From Paenibacillus sp. FSL W8-0426 (GTDB taxonomy: Bacteria > Bacillota > Bacilli > Paenibacillales > Paenibacillaceae): 64,000 nucleotides of DNA. This document shows positions 58,780 through 64,000 of this stretch, in pieces (the stretch's first letter is position 1; the number at the start of each line of letters is the position of its first letter). The stretch covers positions 1,008,001 to 1,072,000 of the forward strand of contig NZ_CP150203.1 of the NCBI RefSeq assembly GCF_037969725.1, read 5' to 3'. Both the position numbers and the translations under genes were made by a program. The notes below the pieces were generated by a model, which saw only the letters and a program-made list of their open reading frames with translations, was not told the DNA's origin and did not search any database.

Positions 58780-60604
58780 ACCTTTCCGCCAGCCGCCGCC
58801 CCCGGTTGACCCGAACGTTTTCCGGGAAGGCGGAGGCCGCAAGCCCAAAGCGAGGGCGAAGAACTGGTCAGGCACGTTAAGCCGGGTCTGGGCATATCTG
58901 GCGCGGCGCAAAGTCAAGCTGGGCATGGTGCTTCTCATGGTATTGGCCAGTTCGGCCCTTGCTTTGCTTGGTCCCTACATGGTCGGCATGGCCGTGGACC
59001 GTTATATCTCCGGTGACGCGGGGGAAGGCGGCTGGACGTTGTTCCTGCTGGCATTGGCAGCAGTCTATCTGCTTTTCTCGCTGACGTCCTGGCTGCAAAA
59101 CATCTGGATGATCGAGGTCGCCCAGGAAACCGTGTACCGCATGCGTTACGACTTGTTCTCCCACTTGCACAAGCTGCCGATCCCGTTCTTCGGCAAGCGC
59201 CAGCAAGGCGAGATTATGAGCCGGGTGACGAACGATATTGAAAATGTGAGCGGTACGCTGAGCAGCTCGGCTATCCAAATTTTCTCCAGCGTGCTTACGC
59301 TGCTCGGGACCTTCGGGGTGATGGTCTGGCTGAGTCCGCTGCTCACCCTGTTGACGTTTACGGTGGTGCCGCTGATGGCCCTCGGCATGCGCTGGATTAC
59401 ACGCAGAACCGGGCCGCTGTTCAAGGAGCGCCAGCGCAATTTGGGTGAATTGAACGGATATATTGAAGAAACGTTATCGGGGCAACGGATCATTAAGGCA
59501 TTTTCCCAAGAGGAACGGGTTATTCGCGGCTTCGAGGAACGCAACATGCGAATCCGCATCTCGGCGTTCTGGGCACAGACGATATCCGGTTTCATTCCAA
59601 AGCTGATGAACGGTTTGAACAATCTGAGCTTTGCCATCGTGGCCGGGATCGGCGGCATTTTGGCTATCCAGGGTTCGGTGACGGTCGGCGTCATTATCAT
59701 CTTCGTGGAATATGCCCGCCAGTTTACGCGTCCGCTGAACGATCTCGCCAACCAGTGGAACACGCTGCTGTCGGCGATTGCTGGCGCAGAGCGCGTGTTT
59801 GAGGTATTGGACGAAGACGAGGAAGCGAAGGATGAAGGCGCGGCGGTATCCTTGGAGCAGGTGCAGGGTGCGGTCCGCTTCGAGCACGTTTCCTTTGGAT
59901 ATGACGAGGGGCGCAGCATTCTGCACGACATCAGCTTTGAGGCAAAACCCGGCGAAATGATCGCGCTTGTCGGACCGACCGGCGCAGGCAAAACGACGTT
60001 GATTCAGCTGCTGTCCCGCTTCTATGACCCGACAGGTGGCCTGCTTACCGTCGATGGCCGCGACATTACGACCATTCGGCGCGAAAACCTGCGCTCGCAT
60101 ATGGCGTTTGTGCTGCAGGATTCGTTCCTGTTTCAAGGCACGATTCGCGAGAACATCCGGTTTGGCCGTCTGGATGCCACCGATGAGGAAGTCGAGGCGG
60201 CTTCCCGTCTGGCCAATGCCCACTCCTTTATCGTGCGCATGAAGGACGGCTACGATAAAGTGCTGCAGGACGGAGGCAGCGGCATCAGCCAGGGCCAGAA
60301 GCAGCTGCTTGCCATTGCGCGTGCGATTCTGGCCGATCCTTCCATGCTTGTGCTGGATGAAGCGACGAGCAGTATCGATACCGTGACGGAGATCAAAATC
60401 CAGGAGGGATTGCAGCGGCTGATGCAGGGACGGACCAGTTTCGTTATTGCCCACAGGCTGAATACGATCCGGCAGGCTGACCGGATTTTGGTGCTGAAGG
60501 ACGGGCGGCTGCTGGAACAAGGATCGCATGAGCAGCTGCTTGCACAAGGCGGGTTCTATAGCGAGTTGTATTACAGCCAGTTGCGGAAAAAGGCATTGCA
60601 ATAA
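58760..60604 (+). CDS. ABC exporter half-transporter with intact ATP site
   Basis: A 614-residue protein with six membrane helices. The ATPase domain has Walker A G-P-T-G-A-G-K-T-T, signature I-S-Q-G-Q (changed from LSGGQ), Walker B L-V-L-D-E-A-T with catalytic Glu, and H-loop V-I-A-H-R. It is the catalytic partner of the previous protein (BmrD type), with a longer N-terminus rich in Pro (P-F-R-Q-P-P-P-P). The pair probably pumps drugs or lipids outward. Substrate unknown. Confidence 0.95.
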   Translation: MFKAFIEPFRQPPPPVDPNVFREGGGRKPKARAKNWSGTLSRVWAYLARRKVKLGMVLLMVLASSALALLGPYMVGMAVDRYISGDAGEGGWTLFLLALAAVYLLFSLTSWLQNIWMIEVAQETVYRMRYDLFSHLHKLPIPFFGKRQQGEIMSRVTNDIENVSGTLSSSAIQIFSSVLTLLGTFGVMVWLSPLLTLLTFTVVPLMALGMRWITRRTGPLFKERQRNLGELNGYIEETLSGQRIIKAFSQEERVIRGFEERNMRIRISAFWAQTISGFIPKLMNGLNNLSFAIVAGIGGILAIQGSVTVGVIIIFVEYARQFTRPLNDLANQWNTLLSAIAGAERVFEVLDEDEEAKDEGAAVSLEQVQGAVRFEHVSFGYDEGRSILHDISFEAKPGEMIALVGPTGAGKTTLIQLLSRFYDPTGGLLTVDGRDITTIRRENLRSHMAFVLQDSFLFQGTIRENIRFGRLDATDEEVEAASRLANAHSFIVRMKDGYDKVLQDGGSGISQGQKQLLAIARAILADPSMLVLDEATSSIDTVTEIKIQEGLQRLMQGRTSFVIAHRLNTIRQADRILVLKDGRLLEQGSHEQLLAQGGFYSELYYSQLRKKALQ

Positions 60605-60613
60605 GGAGAATGC

Positions 60614-60663
60614 GAAAAAGAGCAGGGTTCTGAGGCATAATGTCCTCTGATCCTGCTCTTTCT
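60614..60663. terminator. Bidirectional terminator
   Basis: AAAGAGCAGG..CTGAGG pairs with CCTCTG..CCTGCTCTTT around CATAATGT, with A- and T-runs on both sides. It serves the exporter and the convergent DUF4832 gene. Confidence 0.88.
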
Positions 60664-60674
60664 TGTCTATCCGT

Positions 60675-62660
60675 TTACTTGGTTACACTGCTGAGTTTGT
60701 ATGCGCCGTCCGCGAGCCTGTTCGTATTCGCAAAATCCACCCCGGGTTTATTCGTTGCCGGATCGATGATCGCGATGGCGATGTCATAGGTGCCTGAGGC
60801 CAAGCCCGATACGGGGATGGAATCGGTCAGCGTGTAGCTGCCCGTTTTCCAAGTGGTCAAGTTCGCTGACGTTGTCTTTTTGGCAACGACCGTATTTCCG
60901 CTCCGCAGCTGAATTTCCACCGCCCATGCAAACGGGAAATGCTGCACGCCTTTATTTTCGATCTGAATCGTTGGCGTAAACGTGTTCCCGGTAATGGTGG
61001 AAGGATGGGAGATTTCCTTCACCACGAAGTGGTAACCCATGCGTTTCTTCAAGGCATCGATATTGGCTTGAAGCGCATGATTGAGCGGAAGGGACGCCGG
61101 CGAGTTGGGTCCTAGCCAGCTTGGTTTGCTCAGCTCGGTTTGGCGCAAAGTTTCCGTATATCCGCTGCCGCTGGTCAATGCGGCAAGCATGCCGGAAGCG
61201 CCCCCGTAGAATTCGCCGCCCGAGATGCGCGTCTCCCAGAAGTTGGCGTGTGCGGGCTGCTGCTGGCCGATATCATCCCAGTACCCGTTCTGAGTGCCGG
61301 TGTACCAACCCCAATCCGCATCGAAACTGTCCTTGTGTCCAAACACGTCGTTGAACATGCCCATGATCATGCCCTTGTTGTTGGTTTTCGCCAAAGCGAT
61401 GCTGCGGCGGATCAAGACCTGCATCTTGTCCTCCTTGCCGGCAAAAGCGTCAATGTAATGCTGCACGTAAACGTTCGAAACGGCATTGGGAGGGAAAACC
61501 CCGGTGTAATTGGTTTCGCCATTGGGGCCTACATAAGGCCAGGTATGGAACTCGCCCCAGTGACCAAGAGAACCGATCTGGATGAACGCAACCGGGCGAT
61601 CATTGGTATTATAGTGTGCCGCAATGGCCTCGATGGCCAATTTATGCCGTTCCTGGAGATAAGAAGAGCTGTAATTCGGCGAAAAGCCCGTATTGTTCCC
61701 TGTGCCCATACCTCCGGTTTCGTCGCTGTAAGGTGTTCCGGGCGATTCCCCGCGCGCGACCATATCGTTGTAAAGCCAGTCTGGAATATCGCGGTGAGCT
61801 TGACCGGTCGGGCTGTCCAGAATGAAGCGCAGCACCACTTTGACGCCCTTGTTTTTCCAGTAGGCAAAATGATTCGTTGCTTCGATTGCGCTGAAGTCAT
61901 ACGTTCCTTTGACGGGCTCCAGCTCCTTCCAGGTAACCCCGGCATACACCAGTCTGTGTGGCTGTGCATAGTCGGTGGATTTGGCGGAAGGGGCCCAGCC
62001 TTTGAATGGATTGTTAAGCGGACTAACGAGCTCCAGAGGGTACGCGACCGTTTCATTGCCGGAACCGCCTTCGGAACCGGAGGTCAGCGAATAGCCTGGC
62101 AGCGCTTGGCCTGCTGCCGGCAGTCTGGCCGTATCTGAACCGTTATCAATGTAACCGACCCGAACCGTGCTGCCTGCTCCGACCTGCAGGGTGGCCAAAG
62201 GAATGGCAACCTCGATGACGGAGGAATTGCGATAAAATTGGGAATTCGTCAATGTTGCGGCCGAATTCCAAACCCAATCGGTGCCGCTGCCGCCATAACG
62301 GTATAGTCCTTGATTTTCAAGCAGCCATTCGACTCCGGTGGCCGCCCAGCCGGACGCTTGGTATCCTGTCGAGGCATCGTTATCGGCATTAATCCAGAAG
62401 TTTCCCATAGTCGTACTCAAACCTGAGCCCTGAACGAGCAGGTACAAATTTGTCCCGTCATGGGTTGCTTTAAGCGTCTGAGCCGTGCCTGATTGGCTTG
62501 CGAGCGCAGCAATTCCGCTCCAGTCGCTGACGTTGCCATCAATGGTGATCGTGGCGGCAGAAGCTTTTGGAGCAGCACCAGGCAAGAACAGGGTGAACAT
62601 GAGAATGAGAGCAAAAACCAATCCGATGGTCCGTTTGCTTCGGTTGAACAATGTGTTCAT
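60675..62660 (-). CDS. Secreted DUF4832-type glycoside-hydrolase-like protein
   Basis: A 661-residue protein with a signal peptide ending A-S-A-A-T. Residues about 35-190 form a beta-sandwich like CBM9/DOMON carbohydrate-binding domains (I-D-G-N-V-S-D-W). Residues 205-530 form a TIM-barrel-like domain: K-E-L-E-P-V-K-G-T-Y-D-F-S, V-V-L-R-F-I-L-D, I-Q-I-G-S-L-G-H-W-G-E-F-H. The C-terminal part is DUF4832. E of W-G-E-F and nearby acids could be catalytic. It likely acts on plant polysaccharide outside the cell. Promoter at 62892. Confidence 0.88.
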   Translation of the reverse strand: MNTLFNRSKRTIGLVFALILMFTLFLPGAAPKASAATITIDGNVSDWSGIAALASQSGTAQTLKATHDGTNLYLLVQGSGLSTTMGNFWINADNDASTGYQASGWAATGVEWLLENQGLYRYGGSGTDWVWNSAATLTNSQFYRNSSVIEVAIPLATLQVGAGSTVRVGYIDNGSDTARLPAAGQALPGYSLTSGSEGGSGNETVAYPLELVSPLNNPFKGWAPSAKSTDYAQPHRLVYAGVTWKELEPVKGTYDFSAIEATNHFAYWKNKGVKVVLRFILDSPTGQAHRDIPDWLYNDMVARGESPGTPYSDETGGMGTGNNTGFSPNYSSSYLQERHKLAIEAIAAHYNTNDRPVAFIQIGSLGHWGEFHTWPYVGPNGETNYTGVFPPNAVSNVYVQHYIDAFAGKEDKMQVLIRRSIALAKTNNKGMIMGMFNDVFGHKDSFDADWGWYTGTQNGYWDDIGQQQPAHANFWETRISGGEFYGGASGMLAALTSGSGYTETLRQTELSKPSWLGPNSPASLPLNHALQANIDALKKRMGYHFVVKEISHPSTITGNTFTPTIQIENKGVQHFPFAWAVEIQLRSGNTVVAKKTTSANLTTWKTGSYTLTDSIPVSGLASGTYDIAIAIIDPATNKPGVDFANTNRLADGAYKLSSVTK

Positions 62661-62834
62661 GGTAAACCTCCTAATACGGAATGTAGGTTATTCGCTTACG
62701 CTTTCTCGTCTTGATGTCGTTCATAAGGTGGGAAAAGTAGTTTGCTTCAGTCAAAAAAGGCGGAGGAATAGTGACGTTTCATGTCATGGTAATGGCAATC
62801 ATAGGGGATGAGGCATGAAAAATTAAAATAAATG

Positions 62835-62845
62835 TTTGCGGCAAA
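62835..62845. promoter_or_regulatory. TTTGCSGCAAA operator-like site 1
   Basis: TTTGCGGCAAA is a perfect 5-1-5 inverted repeat. It lies downstream of the minus-strand promoter at 62892-62920, in the 5' leader of the DUF4832 gene, a repressor position. Confidence 0.6.
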
Positions 62846-62891
62846 AACATAAAATGATCGTTGCGATCGACGGGATCCACGTCTACATTGC

Positions 62892-62920
62892 ATTATAGGG
62901 GAAGACTGGAAGAGATTCAA
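62892..62920 (-). promoter_or_regulatory. Sigma-A promoter of DUF4832 gene
   Basis: On the minus strand TTGAAT (62920-62915) and TATAAT (62897-62892) are 17 bases apart. The leader to ATG 62660 is about 225 bases and contains operator-like site 1. Confidence 0.75.
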
Positions 62921-63015
62921 TCCAAAATTTCTCAAACTATTCATGTATTTTCCCTGAAAATGTAAGGTTGTTTTCGGAAAAGTGATGTATATATCAAAAG
63001 AAACATTGATTCAAT

Positions 63016-63026
63016 TTTGCCGCAAA
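63016..63026. promoter_or_regulatory. TTTGCSGCAAA operator-like site 2
   Basis: TTTGCCGCAAA, a perfect 5-1-5 inverted repeat, lies about 96 bases upstream of the minus promoter and about 150 before the plus promoter. Confidence 0.6.
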
Positions 63027-63067
63027 AATATTGGATTTCCCTTAAATTATATAATACAATAAATAAA

Positions 63068-63082
63068 ATGTAAACGCTTAAC
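63068..63082. promoter_or_regulatory. LacI/CcpA-like near-palindrome
   Basis: TGTAAACGCTTAACA resembles a catabolite-response element or a LacI-family operator, with one extra base relative to the consensus. It lies between the divergent promoters, as expected for carbon-source control. Confidence 0.5.
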
Positions 63083-63136
63083 ACGCTATGAATAAACAAA
63101 TATCTTCCTGTGTTATTAATAAAATGATTGAATTTT

Positions 63137-63147
63137 ATTGCCGCAAA
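63137..63147. promoter_or_regulatory. TTTGCSGCAAA operator-like site 3
   Basis: ATTGCCGCAAA has one mismatch to the 5-1-5 inverted repeat. It is 27 bases upstream of the plus-strand -35 box. Confidence 0.55.
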
Positions 63148-63174
63148 GATAATTTAAAATTTAGCCAAAAACGA

Positions 63175-63203
63175 TTGACAATCATTCTGAACTATTTTAC
63201 TAT
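63175..63203 (+). promoter_or_regulatory. Sigma-A promoter of oxidoreductase gene
   Basis: TTGACA at 63175-63180 and TACTAT at 63198-63203 with a 17-base spacer. Operator-like sites 3 and 4 flank it. Confidence 0.8.
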
Positions 63204-63258
63204 CGATACATATTCAATCCCTTGTTAGCTTTGTTGACATCATTATCGCTTTAAGGCT

Positions 63259-63269
63259 TTTGCCGCAAA
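63259..63269. promoter_or_regulatory. TTTGCSGCAAA operator-like site 4
   Basis: TTTGCCGCAAA, perfect, lies 25 bases before the oxidoreductase ATG and downstream of its promoter, where a bound repressor would block transcription. Confidence 0.6.
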
Positions 63270-63294
63270 TTTATGAGTAACGGAGAGTGTGAGC

Positions 63295-64000
63295 ATGGAT
63301 AAGATAAAAATGGGTTTTATCGGCGTTGGGGATATGGGGTCGCATCATTGCATCGGTTTTGATCGGCTTGAGGAGAGCGAAGTCCGTTATGTTTGCGACA
63401 TGAACGAAGCGAATGTGGAGCGAACGCTGGCCGAGCTCAAACACAGCCGTCCGGTCGTGGTGAAGGATTATCGGGAATTGCTGCAAAAAGAAGATCTGGA
63501 TGCCGTCGTCATCAGTGTTCCCAACTATTTGCACCGGGAAGTTGCAGTAGCTTTCCTGGAGGCAGGCAAGCATGTATTTCTGGAAAAGCCGGTAGCCCAT
63601 ACGATCGAGGATTGCGATGCCATCATTCAGGCTGCCGAGACGGCAGGGCGCACGCTGCAGATCGGGCTGGTGTACCGATATTCCAATCTGTACCGACGGA
63701 TGGCGAGAGAACTGGAGAGCGGACGCCTTGGCGACGTGAAATTGATGTGGTGCAAGGAGTTTCGCGATCCTTTCCCGCCTGCGGACTGGTTCTACGACAA
63801 ATCCAAATCCGGCGGTGCGATCGTCGAGAAGGACTGCCACCATTTCGATATTTTCAATTGGATGATCCAGGCGAAGCCGGTACGCGTTTTTGCCTCCGGG
63901 GGACAACACGTTATGAAGCAGGGTGAGCCTAACTTGATTCGGAACTCTTACAGCCACTACGAGCCCAAAGAAATTTCGGATACATCGATCGTGGACCATG
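63295..64000 (+). CDS. Gfo/Idh/MocA-family oxidoreductase (partial)
   Basis: ATG 63295 (M-D-K-I-K-M-G-F-I-G-V-G-D-M-G) has GGAGAG seven bases upstream; the GTG two codons earlier is less likely. The visible 235 residues have the N-terminal NAD(P)-binding fold (G-x-G-x-x-G), V-P-N-Y-L-H and the family motif E-K-P-V-A-H near residue 95. D-C-H-H-F-D (about 180) is the active-site helix. The gene runs off the window. Such enzymes oxidise or reduce sugars and inositols. It is divergent from the glycoside-hydrolase-like gene and shares operator-like sites with it, which suggests one sugar pathway. Confidence 0.93.
   Translation, partial: MDKIKMGFIGVGDMGSHHCIGFDRLEESEVRYVCDMNEANVERTLAELKHSRPVVVKDYRELLQKEDLDAVVISVPNYLHREVAVAFLEAGKHVFLEKPVAHTIEDCDAIIQAAETAGRTLQIGLVYRYSNLYRRMARELESGRLGDVKLMWCKEFRDPFPPADWFYDKSKSGGAIVEKDCHHFDIFNWMIQAKPVRVFASGGQHVMKQGEPNLIRNSYSHYEPKEISDTSIVDH

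Noticed and set aside
59474..60601. 375-codon minus-strand frame inside the second ABC exporter gene
   Set aside because: The plus strand encodes Walker A/B and signature motifs; the antisense frame is a by-product of codon bias.
61140..62138. 332-codon plus-strand frame opposite the DUF4832 gene
   Set aside because: The minus strand has a signal peptide, domains and a promoter; this frame has no ribosome site.

Overview
The window looks like a chromosome segment from a spore-forming, low-to-mid-GC Firmicute, most likely Paenibacillus or a close relative. This rests on a GerA-type germination receptor operon, YesM/YesN-type two-component genes beside an Lpl-type sugar importer, a SigO/YvrJ/RsoA sigma locus, lipoboxes, AGGAGG ribosome sites and sigma-A promoters. 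Taxonomy is inferred from gene content. I saw no rRNA, tRNA or CRISPR array.

Region 1 (1-13.3 kb) is AT-rich accessory DNA. It opens with a partial lipoprotein gene (minus strand), then a tandem array of small orphan genes (1462-5187) in which two are clear paralogues, with decayed copies of array members on both sides (1334-1402, 6222-6524, 6754-6912). This looks like a polymorphic-toxin immunity array without its toxin. Next is a minus-strand cassette (7325-11856): a C5-cytosine DNA methyltransferase, a protein with two GHKL ATPase domains (MORC/Hsp90-like at the N-terminus, histidine-kinase-like at the C-terminus), and a receiver-domain protein whose helical C-terminus carries an R-N-x3-H motif typical of HEPN ribonucleases. 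No restriction endonuclease is present. I regard this as the best candidate for a poorly described defence system: methylation mark, ATPase/kinase sensor and phosphorylation-controlled RNase. Beside it lie a decayed second copy of an XRE regulator, a frameshifted DUF2075 helicase relic, the intact XRE gene and a HEPN-like helical protein.

Region 2 (13.3-36 kb) is mixed chromosome: a MazG-like pyrophosphohydrolase overlapping a PLD-SF2 helicase, a lysozyme-like protein, secreted proteins, the sigO-yvrJ-rsoA-like operon, a copper-amine-oxidase-N-domain protein, an MFS exporter, a galactokinase-like GHMP kinase, an intact solitary TnpB element, a gerB-gerA-gerC operon (minus), a beta-hydroxyacid dehydrogenase, a NERD protein and a lipoprotein.

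Region 3 (36-43 kb) is a YesM/YesN two-component pair followed by two permeases and a solute-binding lipoprotein (oligosaccharide import; no ATPase gene here).

Region 4 (43.3-55.6 kb) is a full Ter stress locus: TerB, three TerD, a TerD-TerA-like fusion and TerC, followed by a biosynthetic module (CitE-like lyase, PRTase-TRSP, StiP/PRTase-like, HAD phosphatase, ATP-grasp) and then, from its own promoter, a membrane protein and TelA.

Region 5 (55.9-64 kb) holds a small membrane peptide, a heterodimeric ABC exporter with one degenerate ATP site, a secreted DUF4832-type protein and a divergent Gfo/Idh/MocA oxidoreductase (cut by the window end). Four copies of an 11-bp TTTGCSGCAAA palindrome lie between the last two.

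A structured interspersed repeat (about 110-230 bp, ends TATATAAACCGC / GCGGTTTATATA) occurs five times, always in the same orientation, and four copies directly follow a co-oriented gene.
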